The notes: generated by a model from the sequence alone, not told the origin. A stretch of 64,000 bases of DNA from Pelargonium tetragonum (GCA_036897445.1 JAYMTL010000026.1:62001-126000); one strand, 5' to 3'; numbered from the stretch's first letter, positions 1-13,689 are shown. Numbers and translations are program-made.

Positions 1-1320
1 TATCTTATGGATCTCTTACTTAGAACAATATGTTTTAGCTCACAAAGAATATATAAATTAAGGGCTTTTTAAGTTATTCGTTTTCCCTGAAAAAGGGATT
101 CTCCTTGAGTCCAACAAGGAGTTATAGTTAAGCCAAAAGTCTTTTAGATATAGGAAAATGAGAACCACTGGACTTACGCTCGTTTAGAGGGTTCAATCAA
201 TTGGATTTTTTAGAATCCTTTTGTAGGAAGCCCCCTTACTAATAATTCAATGTAAAAACTTTAATAAACGTAATGTATTGGTATTCTCCAGAGGGAGTCT
301 TATTAAAGGGCCCTCGTAGCACAGGCATCTAGTCCAGGTCTAGTATCCCATTATCATTGAAATTACCAGCTCTATACCCTTGTTAGGTTAGGTATAAGTC
401 TATATTTAATCAAAGTCTAGTAAAGTACCGGATATATTGCACTTACCTATAAACTTTTTTTTTTAATTCACTATTAAAACTTTCGAACTAAAGATATAAA
501 GCATCCTTTACGCATACATAGCATATACTTATTAACTTCTTGTACCCATTAAAGAGTTGACAAACAGATTGAATTTAGAAAATCTATATAAATTCCTTCT
601 TAAAGGGAATTCTTGCGTACTTTTAGGATTGTTTCTCTATCTTAAGTGTTATTAAGAAGTCCTTATTTTAGATATTTTATTTGTTACTTAGTTTTAGATC
701 CATTTAGAGGAAATAAGCAATTCCTAGGAAATTGCCGACATAGTAAAAGGACCCTTTATTCTTCATTACCTTTCTAACAAGGCATCTACTACAGAAGAGC
801 TAATCCTTAGGAAAATCAGAATATCCGGGTAACTCTTTATCAAGAAAATCTTATATCGACTGGAATTCAACGTAAGACATACCGCCTAAAAGACTTCGGC
901 TCGTATAGAGTTCATTTCACCAAAATCTAATAATACTTAGTCGCAAACGGGTAGCAGGATCCCAGACTTATAAAGAGCTTCTTAAAAAGTCAAATACTAT
1001 ACCTATTATTTAATAAATACCACAAGAACTTAGCTTTTTTTGTAGCTATTAGACCCCCCTAACTCCCTAGATACTATAAGAATTGCAGAACAAGGCCCGG
1101 GATCTCTAATCTTTAAAGGGAAGCAGCTTTCGCGTTCTCAGTTACAAAACATTGGGCCTAGTTAACCTCTTATTTACCTTAGTAATGGGTTTTTTTCGGT
1201 ATCCGGTTATATATAAGTCCTTAGAATATAAAGTTGTAAAGTAAGGGAGTTGCTTTATGCTTAGGTACAGTAAAAGAATTTGAAAGCATAGTATATAATA
1301 TTTGGAATCCTAAATAAACT
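1..1320. other. AT-rich spacer, no gene seen
   Basis: Every frame on both strands is broken at short intervals. The stretch holds the short GG..CC palindromic motif found throughout the window (for example near 97, 215-235 and 305) and a run of ten T at 455-464. No tRNA-like arm, rRNA motif or longer repeat was seen. Confidence 0.6.
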
Positions 1321-3960
1321 TTCTGAGCACAGTAATTCCAGTTTCTTTAGTCTTTTGTTGGAGAAAAGAAAATGAAGGTAATGTAATTAAGAAAGTTATG
1401 AGAGTTAGGCATAAAGGAAACCCTTTTTACTATAGAATAGAGCAAGGCCAGTCTGGCAGGAGCTATTCGGCAAGTTGACTTGTGCTAGAGAGGATTAATG
1501 GATAACCGAAACCAGTTCTTTCTAGGTCTGAACCTCTAACGTCAGATGCTCTTAGGAAGTTCCTGTTTTAAGAGTTTGGAGCTATCATAGAAAAGTAGAA
1601 GAAAGAAATTAACTGTAACTATAGGAATTCTAGCTTTGGGGACAAAGATTTTCTAGAAGTAGAAGATAGGAAATAACTAACTCTATTTATTGTAGTTGTA
1701 GCTCTTGGTTTTGCTTTCTTTGCGTACAGCAGCTACTGTAGAACCAGAGGCTTAAATGAGTTCCCGTTTTTTCAGAAGTCTAGCTTTTAGGAAAGCCTTT
1801 TAGGAGATTGTCTATTCTGAGTTGAGATGAGATTCCTAGGATAAAGCAGATACTTGTACTTGTTGAACCTCTAATTGTATTTTCAAGGTAGAAGTTCTTA
1901 GTTTCCTTAGACCTGCTATTCAAGATCTTAATCTCTAATTTCTAGCTTTGAGAGAGTATAGTCCTAGACAGAAAAAAGGTATTCCTTGGTATTAGTTCTT
2001 TTTCATGTTCGTTCAGTTGCTAGATGGTAACCTGTAAAGCTGGAAAGGAGTGATTGTCAATACAATTTTCTAAGGAAGAAGTTGGTACTGCAAACATCAG
2101 TTACTGACTAGAAGAGTCCATGGAATTAAAAAGGACTGTATGTGTTCCTAACTTATTAAGATTAGGGAGTTCTAAAAGAGCATGAGGAATTCTCCTTTTA
2201 AGAGGTAAGTATCTCTAGCCTCTAGCAAAGTTACAAGTTAAGATAATAAGGAAATCCCTCTAATAAAAGGACAGCTTTTCTAGCTAGTCTGTAAGGTGGC
2301 ACTAAGTCCCTAGAAAGTAAGAGTTAAGAATTCTTAAACAAGGCCCTGAAGGCTCTCTAATTCTAAAGGGAATTTTTAGGATAAAACTGAGTAGATAATT
2401 AAAGACAAGGAATTCTAAACTATGTAAGGACTCAACTTAAACTTTAAGAGGTCGATAATGAAAGGGAGATTCTACTTTTTTCTGGGAAACACTTTATTAC
2501 TACGGAGTACCTAAACTAAATAAGTCTTCAGGGGTAAGCTTATAAAAAAAGTATGGTATCTGGCAGCTAGGCTTTCTAGGTTATCCTGCACACTTCTTTG
2601 TCTTTAAGAAACCAGGTCCTTATTCTGGGAAGTCAGAATTAAAGGAGTCTACTTGACTTTAGTGTTTTTTTAAGGGCTTAGGAATTTGAGAATTAAGCTC
2701 AACAAGTGAGAGTCCTTTTATGTTACGAGAGTTTTGGGAATTGTATTCTTGAGAATGAAATTCTTAGTATTCGTGTTTATGATACACGAGCTTAGAGGAA
2801 TGAATCCCACTTTTACAAGCATGGTTGGGATTTGAAGGCAAAGGAGTGAAATTTGCAAGTGTAGCTTTAGAATCTATCCTTAGTCTTTCCTTTTTTAAGG
2901 CATAGAGGAAAGGGAATCTCTAATTGAATTGTTATTAGATTTAAGTCTTATACTCTAAACCAGGAGAATCACTTAGATAAGAGATAAGAAGAATATTGGC
3001 AATCTAGTAAAGCAGATGAAATGTAAAGGAATGTCAAAAAGGTTATACTCCTTAGTAAATGTTTCAAGTCTATCTTCCAGGAGTTCCTGCTAAATAATAG
3101 CTTCTACTGAATAAAGTATCTAATCTTCTTAGGAATAGTAACAATTGAGAGCTCGAAAAGAAAGAATCTCCTATAGAAGAACTTTCAAATCTATCTGCAA
3201 AGTTCCTGTTTAGTTTAAAAAGGGGTAATTCCTGAGCTTATTAGGTCTAAGGTAAAGGTACGAAGTTCTTTTTGATTCCGAATAGCAGGTTAACAGGTAC
3301 TGGTAAAGGAGTTCTAAGTCTTAATGGAAAGCATGGAAATGTCTTCTATATAATTGCCTTTCCAGTGTACAGGGTTTCTTAGTTTAAAGCAGATAATCCG
3401 ATTAGTATTCCTTTGAGTTATACAGTAGAGAACTCTCTTACTAAATCTGGGATCTCATCTGTATTGACCGGTGTAGCTAAAGCAAGTAACTGATTCTAAG
3501 ATAATCTTCCTATTCTTTTACTAGAAATCCGATAAAGTATTCCAAGTATTGGTAATTTGGATAACATAAAATTATTTCTTTCTAGAGTTTAGGTATTTAG
3601 ATTCCAAGGAGTTTAAGTCTAAGAAATGCTACAGGATAAGGTGTAACTGTAATTTAGGAAAGAGACAAAGTCTGAATTCTTAATCTTAAAAGTACCTGAA
3701 TAATAAGTAGCTGTCCTTTGCAAGTGGAGCTCTTCTAACCTAGCTTCTACTTCTAAGCGAGAATTTATAAGATAATGGATTTTGTATTCTTGCTTGAGCT
3801 TCTTTGGAATGTCCTTGTAATCCGGTTAAAGGTGTAATATCTTTCTAATGGGGGATGATGTTGCTAAAGCAGCTCTAAAGAAGAATGTAGCCCGTGTGGC
3901 TACTAAAGGAGCTACCCGTTTAGTAGTTTAACATGGTGTTAATGTCTTCCTGAAACTTAT
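1321..3960. other. Non-coding block with G-over-C strand excess
   Basis: The + strand is visibly richer in G than C. In three sampled 60-base lines (2041, 2821, 3301) I counted 15, 17 and 13 G against 7, 6 and 7 C. Spacer outside the block looks nearer balance. No frame is open: in one frame followed from 1,681 to about 3,850 I counted roughly 63 stops in some 720 codons, which is no fewer than chance. The short palindromic motif continues through it. Such skew can follow transcription or replication direction, but nothing here shows which. Confidence 0.5.
3848..3931 (+). CDS. Tiny ATG frame rich in Ala, Val and Lys (doubtful)
   Basis: A 27-codon frame from ATG to TAA. Its content is unlike the Ile, Phe, Leu, Asn and Ser mix that this AT-rich DNA usually encodes by chance: six alanines, five valines, four lysines and two arginines, with GC-richer codons (GCT, GCA, GCC, GTA). 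It starts MGDDVAKAALKK and would form a basic amphipathic helix. No ribosome binding site is obvious, and the same frame upstream is closed by stops. It lies near the point where strand bias changes. It may be chance, a decayed exon or a small peptide; I recognise no family. Confidence 0.12.
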   Translation: MGDDVAKAALKKNVARVATKGATRLVV

Positions 3961-5280
3961 TTTCTTAGTTTCTTAGATTCCTAACTTGGTTAAGGTAAGC
4001 CTAGATTCTTTAGCTAATGGAAGTCTAATCCTAGTCAAATACAAGGAAAGATGTAATAGCTCTAGAAAGATTTCAGGAAAATCCCAAGACGAGGAAAAGC
4101 TTTCAAACACAAAAGTGAATTACTAAGGAAAAGTCCCAAACTTGCCCTAGGGAAATCCTTACTTGAGAACTGTCAAATAAAAAGAAATTCCCTTACTGAA
4201 AGTGCTTACAACAGAATACAATTAGCGGCTATACAGTTTTTGCCTTAGCTCCAAATCCCGAGCCTGTTTATCCATTAGATCGGAATCAAGATAAACTTAC
4301 AAAATAGAATTTGGAATATACTCTCGGAAGAAATAGAATCTACTATCACAAAGCAAAGAATGCTAGAAACTGCTTACAGAAGTAAACTAGCATTACCACC
4401 AAGACTAAAGTGTAAGAAACAAAGAAGACATTAATTAACTCCTTTCCTTGCAATATTGACTCCTTCTTAAACTACTAAACATGAATTCATTTAAGTCTTT
4501 CTTCTTAGAAAAGAGTCCTCGAAGCTCATAACCATTACTCAATTATCGGAAATAAGGAAAGCAATTCAAGACTGAAGTCAAAGAATCTTGTGCTTGCAAG
4601 CAAGCCTTTCTAAAACAAAATCTGGTTTCTACCCTACAGTTCTCTTAGACTTTATCTCCTTTACCGGAAGGGTATTAGCACCAAAGACAAGAAATCCATT
4701 TACAATTATCAGTTATGCCATCTATCTGCTTAGAATAACTCCTTAGGAAGAATATAGAATCCGGTTATTTCTTTACAGCTTTACTTGCTATCCCAAAGAA
4801 TTATAACAAGATATTTGACCCCTTTACCATAGAATAGATCTGGAACCTAGGTAATCCTAGCTGAAACCATTCCTCGCTATTGACTCCTTTCCAACTTTAA
4901 CTGTAAATTCTATAAACCCTTCATTTGCAAAGATAGAGTAACAGGCTTACACAGAAGTACAAATGTAAAGTTAACTTAGCCCAGTTCACCTTCGACAGCT
5001 AATAGACAAAGAGCTTGCTTAGCATTGAATTACAGGAACTTACTCATCTTCATTAGATTAGTAAGTTATAACAAATCTGAGTACAAAGCTACACCGTCAA
5101 GATAGAGCAACCTATCAGGAAAGAAAAAAAGAATCTTCCTCTAACATAAGCTGTATAGTATCTATCATAAACAGAAGTAAGTGAATCCAACTGGCTGGCC
5201 TCCTAGCTTGCAAAGACTGAAACCTAGAATACAAAACCGAAAGAAAATACTAATTCTGTAATTAACTGTTCTAGCTTCTT
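3961..5280. other. Non-coding block without the G excess
   Basis: Directly after the G-rich block the bias disappears: in lines 4321, 4381, 4741 and 4921 I counted 10, 8, 9 and 11 G against 12, 10, 12 and 10 C, with A commoner than T in places. It ends near a more ordinary mix from about 5,280. No open frame of note, no RNA gene, and no visible reverse-complement match to the preceding block. Confidence 0.45.
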
Positions 5281-8200
5281 CATAGGTTTTTAGGGGCGCT
5301 CATTTGTAACATCTACTATTTTGCAGTGCATAATATAAGTCGAGCTTTGTCTAATAAAATGGAATTCTGCAGCCAATCGTGGGATATCCTAGTTTATAAA
5401 AAGCGTCCTAATTTTAGTTCGTAAACGTATATTTCCAAATAGCTCTTACCCCTCTTGCTTGACTGAACAATATGTAGCGACTTATCTTAGATTCCCGGGT
5501 AATTATCTCTTGTCGAAAGCGGTTTCTATATCAGAGCGGCTCCTATCAAAGGGTTCTAAAGGATTTTTATCTGTCTTTTCAAGTAACGTAGGAGAATCCT
5601 TCAGGAATCTCTAACTTTAGTAGAGTAGAAAAGTCCGGGTTTTATAGTTATAGTCAGAAAAGGTTATCCTGTATATACTAATTAAAATCCAACTTGGGAT
5701 TCCCCGAAATTAGCCAGTAACAAAAGGGGCCTTTACTTTATATGATATGAGAAATAAAGGATTCCAAAACTAAAATTGAGTTCGACTTCGAACGGGGCAA
5801 AAGTGCGTAGGGTACAGATAGGGTAGGGAGGTTAAAAACTAAACAAAATTTAGATTAAGGGTAACTCTGCTGTTGGCATTCAATAAATAATAAAGCTCCC
5901 CGCGTTTCTATTAAAATTTTTTGTCTTATTAGGGTTTAGTAGTAGATGCCAATTAGGAATTAGAGAATAAGTTGATCTAGATAGACATAAAGGAGCTTCT
6001 GAGTGAATAGAACTTTCCAAAGTTTAGCTATAAAGTATCTCAAGAAATTGGAAGTGTATGAACTATAATATAAATCCTTAAAGTAATCTTGTTTTAAAGC
6101 ATTTAAGGAAGTCCCCTTTTAGAGAAATTTGCTGTCGAGTTTTTCCAGTACAAAAAGCTTTCTTGATTCTAATCTTGGTAGATAATTTACCCGGATTGTT
6201 AAACTTGGACTTAGTTCTTTGTTTATGCAATAAAGATTTTTGTACTAGGATTAAGAATAATGCATGCAATACAAAGGAAGTCCCCAGATTTGACAAAAAG
6301 TATAGCACTTGAAAAAGAGTCCCTTATTTTATACTATACAGGTATCCACTTTTAGTGCCTTACTATTGAGAAATTTAGATACCCCTGATTCCTGCCTGCG
6401 CCGGACGCTCTACCTTTGGAGCTTTGCTTAAAACTGTATCTAATAATTGGACTTTTAATAAATTTTTATACTTTTCTTCAATTCAAAAGGAGCTGCTATC
6501 AGTTTAATACTGTGCAACAGCTCTTCCCATTTCTATAGCTTTTCTTTTTATGTTATGTGTTACTTGAGATTCTCAAAAGGAATAGACATTTAAGATTCAA
6601 AAAAGATTTGACGTAACAAATTCTTCTGTAAGCGGAGGGGAGTAAAACAAGGACTTCCTTATGAATGTGTATTTATATACTCATTTCGCCTTCGTGACTA
6701 GAAACTTCATCACGTGTAAATAATGCCCATATTTTTTTACTTCTCTCTTTTATCTTTTAAGCAACTTATTTTCAGACAAACAAAAATGACATAAGCAATG
6801 CGGGCTATCAATTAACAGTAAAATAAAAATTCAAGTTCCTAACAAATTTCATTTACTACCCGCTTCCTTATGCGAGCTCATATACTATAGACAGCATCCG
6901 GTCTTGAGGATTGCCGTAAAGGAGACCCCCTGCGACTCCTGAACATGCATTTTTAAGTAGATACAAAGGAAGCTTACGCCATTCTTGTTTTTATAAAAAC
7001 TCTCGCTCTTTTCTAGACTCCGAAGGTTTTCCTTTTAAATAATTGGCTAAGATTAGCGATTTCGTTCTGCTAACCTAAGTTAAGGTATACCCTTATAGTT
7101 TCTATATTACCTACCTGTAAAATCTTAATTCGTCTTGGTGATACCCACCACTTGCAGTTAAACTCTCTCTTATATATTCCAAATATCAACCTTTTTCGAA
7201 CTTATTCTAATAATTCAAGCGGCTAGGGTAAAGTCCTCATTTCCTAATATACTTATTATTCCCAATCTCTAGAAAAACTCCTATCAAAAGGCTGAAAAGT
7301 ACAAAAATAGGGCTAGTCATTTTTTAATACTGCCCTCATCAGTCATTAGAATTCCTATAACCTAATCAAGACAGAACTCTTTGACCGTGCGCACAAGTCT
7401 GGAACCTTAAATTTTTAAAAAGGAGTCTGGTATGTCATAACCTATCCATTTCCATTGAAATAAAGCTTACTCCAATCTATACTACGTGTTATTATAGCAA
7501 GCAGATATTTAGAAGACAGATGGAATTCTCGATAAAGAGATACTCCTTACAAAACATTATAAAGGTATTTAACTCAGCATACAAATTTCTTTCAGTTACT
7601 CTGAAAGACTTTTTTTAGTGACTTTCCCTTACTTAAGTTTAGTAGACGTGCAGTACAAAGCTGCGGTCTGCTCCTTTAGAACCTCGTGGATTAGTGCTAA
7701 GTAGTCTGGTAAAAAGTCCAAAAAGGCAAACCAACTTTTGACTTGACGGAGACCTGGATATTTAATTAAATAGAGGTACCTTGATATAAATATAAAAGAA
7801 GCTGCTATATACCGGAATTGGTAGCTAAGAAAGAACTCTTGATATTAAATTCTATATGTATTATCTTTTCCGCTCTTATAAATAATAAAAAAGGAAAGCT
7901 TTATGGGTCAGGCTGGTTATTACGCTTGAATAAGAATTCAACCCACATAGGCCTTTGGTAAGTTACTTTATTCTACACCTCACTACGAAACGGGAAAAGC
8001 CCGTGTTAGCTACATGAGTCTGGCAAGGATAGTTTGAAAGCTACATTACATTATAGTGTATTAGTTCTGATATGCGAAACTGAGTACCGATGCTTTAACA
8101 ACTCCATGACCTATATACCTGTTTGCTTTAAGGAAGAAAGAAAAATGTTGTATTAAAAAAGAGCTAAAGGTTTTGCCTCCTATTATTAAAGTTCTGTGTC

Positions 8201-9350
8201 GGTCTAAAAGGCTGGGACTCACTCTTTTGTAACTGTTAGTATCCCAGGGTCTGCTTCATCTATCCGGGTATGTATTGCGTAAGGAATTCCTAAGTGCAAT
8301 TGAAACAGAAAAAATGTATATAACGTATATAAGAACTATCTTATTCTCTTTATAAATATCAAAATCCTCTACTCACTATATTGACATCACAAAAAAATTC
8401 TTACAAGTTGATATTATAAATTGCTGTTGAATTGCCACAAAAAGGAACTGCTATTATCTTATACACTAATTTTTAGGGCTGTACACCGGGAACAAGGACC
8501 TTTCCGAAGAATTTCAATTTACAGGATTATCCTACCTCTCGCATTTAATCTGTTCTAGAAAATAAAGTACAAAATACACTAAATATAGACAGATACCCTT
8601 GAATGTTGCAATACTATAAATAAGATAAGAGAGCAGATAGAGGTCTCCTTTTTAAGCGCTTTTTATAAAGAGCTCAATATCCAAAAGTATATTAAAAAGT
8701 AAGCATACCCATACGTTCGAAGAGGATAAAGTTTTTACTCCGTAGGTACCCGTGTATATAAAAAATCTATTAAGGATTAAGTTTTCTAGAACCAAGGAGT
8801 GATTTTTTCCTAAATTAGGAGAATATTCTTAATAAATGTAAGCTAAAGACTTTTGCGTTCTTATTTACTGAGTCTTTACGGAATATTGAATTTTTTATTA
8901 TAACTAGGCTCTCTATCTAAGGAGAGTCTCTACGCGGTAAAAAAAAGTAAGTACAAGGAATCCTCTAAAATAGGTTAGGTATAAACCCTTATCTTTTATA
9001 TACTGCGCCCTTTGAGAACGGGCTAGCAAAAAAGCTTAGGTATCGTGGATACAGACTCGTCCTAAACTTGTAAGCAAAAAGGGGCATAAAATGAAAAGAA
9101 ATTTTTAAGAGTTCCTGCTTGAATTAGAAGGGTTCAAAATCCCACAATATGCGTCGAATGCCCATTATTTGTATAATGGATCCGCCTGTACTTATATACT
9201 TATAACCGAAGGGATAATAATAAAAGCAAATCCTTGTATAGTAAGTTCCAGCCAGAGGTATGCCCCTATTCAACAGACACCCCTCTTCTAATTCTAAGTT
9301 ACCCACCTTTTGCAGAGGAACGCCCTAATCAAAGTCTTACTTTTTGAAGA
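5281..9350. other. AT-rich spacer, no gene seen
   Basis: Dense stops in all frames and frequent GG..CC short palindromes. The longest frames are 60 to 76 codons (9,124-9,306 and 6,078-6,308, both minus) with no recognisable content. No repeat, RNA gene or mobile element was seen. Confidence 0.6.
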
Positions 9351-9360
9351 CCCCCCCCCC
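9351..9360. repeat. Run of ten C
   Basis: An uninterrupted C10 tract, the longest homopolymer of G or C in the window, set in AT-rich DNA. Long C runs are prone to slippage in replication and in sequencing, so its length may not be exact. Confidence 0.85.
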
Positions 9361-12300
9361 AGGGAATTTTTGTAATAAAGCAGCTCCTATGTTACTAAGC
9401 CCGCAAAAGTCGCTTGTTCTCTCAAAAGCCTAAAGCCAGCCAGTCTTTTTAGTTCTATTCAGAGTCTAACTTAGAAAAAGGGTAATTTTAATATTTGAAC
9501 TTACAAGATTTAATATTAGGCCTGTGATTTATAGTAGGGTTATCCTATTTATCTTATAAGGAAAGATAGTTTTTTTTACCAAAATTTATGTATAGGGCAA
9601 CCCAAATTTCTTTCTAAAGAGAAAATAGCTAGCCAAAGAGTAAGAAGTTTTCTTTAAAAATGAGTTTGTAAGTCCTCTAAAAAAATTTTTGCATCTCTTT
9701 CTGCTAAAAGGAGTTTAATATTGACTGAGGTATCCCCTGAAGAGGGCAGTAAAAGACTGAAACGGTATACAACAAGGAGTTCTTCGTTTTCGATTGTACG
9801 TAAAAGGCCGCGCCATTGTCTCTTAACTTTCTATTCATAGTTCTAGACCTCGGTCCCGGCGGGGAGAGTTGTAAGCACGAAGATTTTGAGAAGGAATTTA
9901 TATCCTAAGATTAATATAGTAAAGTTTTTCTCTATTTAGAATCTATGGGAACGTACTAAGTTACAAAAGAGACTCGCAGTTATACCCTTTTAAACCACTC
10001 CTTAACCTCTATTTTTTTGTAGAAGAGCTCAATAAGGCAATTTAAGAATAAAGAGATAGAAATTCCTAGTAAACTTAGTATTTTTCAAAATACGATTAGC
10101 GGCGGGCGCTTAAAAGCTAGGAAGCTCTGTATCTGTATAGGAAAACTTTATATGTAACTCAAATAATTATAAAAATTCTAAGGAGTTGCTGCTAGGGTAC
10201 CTCTTCCTATTCAAAGGAAATTAAAGTGTCTTCTTTAATCTTTAATGCTGATAATAGGATTGCTTTTTCTTTATTTATAGTTAATAGCGTTAATTTATAG
10301 GGATAGGGCTTTCTAGGTACTTTATTAAAAGTAACCGAGAATTTTCCTATAGGGTATCTTGACATGCTTAGAACCTTGATATGCAAAAGGCTTACTATTA
10401 CTATATAGATATTCCGAGAGTTTTTAATTGCTTAAAACTTTTCAGGAATCCTTTAGTTGGTTACATTATTTGTATATAAAAATCCTGTTTAGATTGCTCG
10501 TTAGCCCCCCGCTTTGAGCTATACCTTCCGAGTCTTTAGTTAAGTCTGTCTAGGTAAGTATGTTACTATTTCCTTGCTTAGTTAGTGAACTCTACTCTTT
10601 TAGAAACTTGCCAATACCGAAGTACAACTTAAAATCAGACTATGTCAAATTCAAAATACAAGGAGTTTTTGAAAGAAAAAGGTGTGCTATTTAAATTTAA
10701 AAAGGATTTTGTATTTTTCTCAGGAGTCTCCCGGAGTAAACCAAATTTATGCGCTAAGAATATGGGGCTTCTGGGTTTAATACTTAGGTCTTCAAGGACA
10801 AAAAAAAGAGCTGGTCTAACAAGCCCGCAACGCTTTAAGTACGAGGTGTCTTTAAAGAGTAACTTTTGCTTTGAGCACTTGCTATAAAATAAGGGGGGAG
10901 TTTCCTATTTTTGTTACTTCTACTTACAAAAGCTTTCTTTATTATACCTTCTGACGAAGAATGCCGGTTTTTTTCTATACTTAAGGAATTTTTAGCCGCT
11001 TGTATGGAGTATTTAAAATAGGTTTTCCTGTTGATTCTAGGGAGCCTTTAGGTATATAATAAAAAACCTAAAAATTACTGTACAGGGCGCGAGATTAGAA
11101 CCTGTGTACGTCTTATAACTTCAGCTAAATTTTGCCTGAAAAAGGAAGAAATTGTATCGGACCGTGTTCCAACCGCGGATTAATTTACTTAAGACTATAT
11201 TAATTTCTGGAATTCTTTATCTAAGCTTTTTCTGCCGTCTTTTCCTGAAATCTCATAAACGAGTAGGCTTGAACCTACAAGGAGCTTGTCTGAATGAAAT
11301 GGATTTCCTTTTGTTTTGAATTTCATTATCATTAATAATTGTTATAAAAGGAGTCCTTAGCAAACACAAAATGCAACTAGCACTCGTCTCAGGAAAGAGA
11401 CTTATCAGTACTCTATTATACTATACTAGATCATAACGCGTTTACCTATTTCTACAGACGAAACTCCTTTTTCAATTGACTGAAAAACTTAACAGAGTTT
11501 TAAGAGGATATATCAAAAGTGAAGGTTTACAAAGTCCCAAATCCCGTATACTGAGTCCAACTTTTTAGTACTTTATATAAAAGAAAATTGAAGTTTATAC
11601 GACTCGCTTCCGTAATGGAGAGGTATAATTCCTATTTATTAGTATCGGCAAGGATCTCATTTTTTAGACTTAATTAAGAATCATTACTGTACTGTTAACG
11701 CGCAGTCTTTGGCACTTGCTTTAGACACGGGATCCCTCTTTTTGTAGTATTCACATTTTGATGCTCCGTAAGCTTTTCAGTTTTAGGAAATATGGCATAA
11801 AAAGGTTTAGAAGGCCTCCCTTCCAGGTCAAACTTTGGGAGTAGTTTTTATAATATTTGCTCATCAACCAAAGGCAAAGGACAAAAGAGGAGTTATCAAG
11901 TTAAGTTTTATCCTTTTTTAAGATCCTATCTTTCTTTTTACGTTCTATGCATTACACTTATTGGGGCTTGAGTCTCTTACTTTTCGGCATTTTCTATCTA
12001 CTATAATGGATAAGCTGATACTTAAGAATTCTTTGAATTAAGCGGGGATATTCCTTCTTAACTTATCCAGGGTAACCCCTTTGTATTTAATAACTTTTTT
12101 GGGGGTTAAAGATCTTACTCAAAGTTCTACCTTTAGACAGTTACTTCTAGGTTGGGAAATATAAAAGCTGAGGAATACTAAGGTCAAAGCAAAGACTTTT
12201 TTCATGTATTTAGACTCGTATATTCTAAAAAGTTTCTTCTTGTAGTACTATCCAACATCTTCCTAAGATCTTCTTAAGGATTGCAGGAAGGCCCTTACTT

Positions 12301-13652
12301 CCTTTCCCACTGTAAGTGATACTAACGTAACTCTGTTACCGAAAACAATACGATAAAAAACCCTAAGAAGGGAGATTTTCCTGGGGATATCATGTATCTT
12401 GCAGCTCTTTAAAGGGGCTTTTCCGAGTAACTGAAATTATATAACATGAAGGGTTTTCCTTGCAAATCCCAAAACGGATTAAAAGTTTGAAATGCGAAAA
12501 TAAAAAGATATAGGGGACCTCTAAAAAGTGCTTTAACTACCCAAAAGTCTAAAGAAATTTGTAACTCATCAATATCTAAATTCACTCTGTCGTGTGTCAA
12601 TAGCTTATATAGTACTAGAGCAAAAGTTGCACTTATAGATATAAAAGAGACTCGCATTTATATTCATTTTTATTGGGACTTGAACCCTTGGCATATGTAA
12701 AAAGGCTGAGCTTTAATCTTACAAGAGGGATGCTGGATCCAAAGTAACAAGTAAGACTTTTATCGAGCCATAACTTCTTTTTCCGTCGAGGAATCCTTTA
12801 ATGTCCACGCCTAAAAACCTTGAGCCTCAAATATTATATAACAGGAATTTCAGGTACCTTTTTTTGACAAGGTGAAAAATACCCATTTATTATTTAACCC
12901 TTGGAAACCACCCTTTTTATCACATATACAACTTACACTACTAAAATAAAGGAAAACCCTTAGACTCATTTTTACCTAACTAAGCTAGACTTCTAAAGGT
13001 ATTGATCACAAAAAAAGCTACTTTAAGTAAGAAATTCCGGCATAAGGGTACTTTTTTATTACACTTATAGTAAACACCTTCAAAAGGCTGAGAAGGAATA
13101 CATATTCATCTAAAAAGGGTTGAAGTTACTATAAATTCTTTCATTTCTTGCAGTATACTTACTTAACTTGGAAACTTTTTTTAATAAAATTCATGTCTAG
13201 CTATTTCCTGTAAATCCTCGTAAAAGCAAAGAAAGGCTTTTCTTGAGTATCACCCACTGGAAACTTGATTCTCTATTTATTCTAGGCTTTTCGTAACAAA
13301 GTCTTTACTTAGGCTTCAGATCTAACAAAAGGAGGGTTAACTAGCTTATGGTTTAATGAAACTTAAGCTTGGTTTTAATCCTACTACATATGCTTAACTG
13401 GACCCTCTTATATATAGTTTTTAATTTCCTTTAGATTCCCCTATAATTCAATTTTTCCAAGTCCGAAAAACCTTACTACCTTTATTTATAAAGGGGCTCG
13501 TATCCCGTAAAACCTAAATGAAAATGAGCTAGCCAGATGACGTATTAGAGCTTTTCATACAAGTGGGGCCTCTTTTCATTTTAATACTCTACTAGACTAG
13601 AAAAGAACCTCTCAGGAACTGGAAACCTAGAAACAAGGGAACACTCTCTAGG
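9361..13652. other. AT-rich spacer, no gene seen
   Basis: Short palindromic motifs continue. An ATG frame of 81 codons at 10,642-10,887 (+) encodes a lysine- and arginine-rich peptide without a recognisable domain. An 82-codon frame lies at 12,409-12,657 (-). Both lengths are expected by chance. TTC-containing motifs resembling tRNA T-loops near 11,090, 11,260 and 12,676 lack a proper five-pair stem. Confidence 0.55.
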
Positions 13653-13689
13653 ACAGCTAGCTGTGCTTATCTATTTATTTATAGATAAG
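13653..13689. repeat. Adjacent palindrome and hairpin
   Basis: A perfect 12-bp palindrome (ACAGCTAGCTGT, 13,653-13,664) is followed two bases on by a perfect 9-bp stem (13,666-13,674 with 13,681-13,689) around a six-base A/T loop. Two perfect inverted repeats side by side make a cruciform or RNA double-hairpin possible. There is no T-tract to suggest a terminator. Confidence 0.5.

Noticed and set aside
1525-1560. tRNA-like GAGCATCTGACGTTAG on the minus strand
   Set aside because: It resembles a D-stem plus anticodon arm, but the arm and T-stem overlap and the cloverleaf cannot close.
1681-3850. Protein-looking chains in two frames of the G-rich block
   Set aside because: Stops are as frequent as chance or more so. 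The appearance comes from G/T-rich codons giving Val, Leu and Gly.
3961-5280. Possible inverted copy of 1,321-3,960, suggested by the opposite base bias
   Set aside because: No reverse-complement matches between the two blocks were found by eye.
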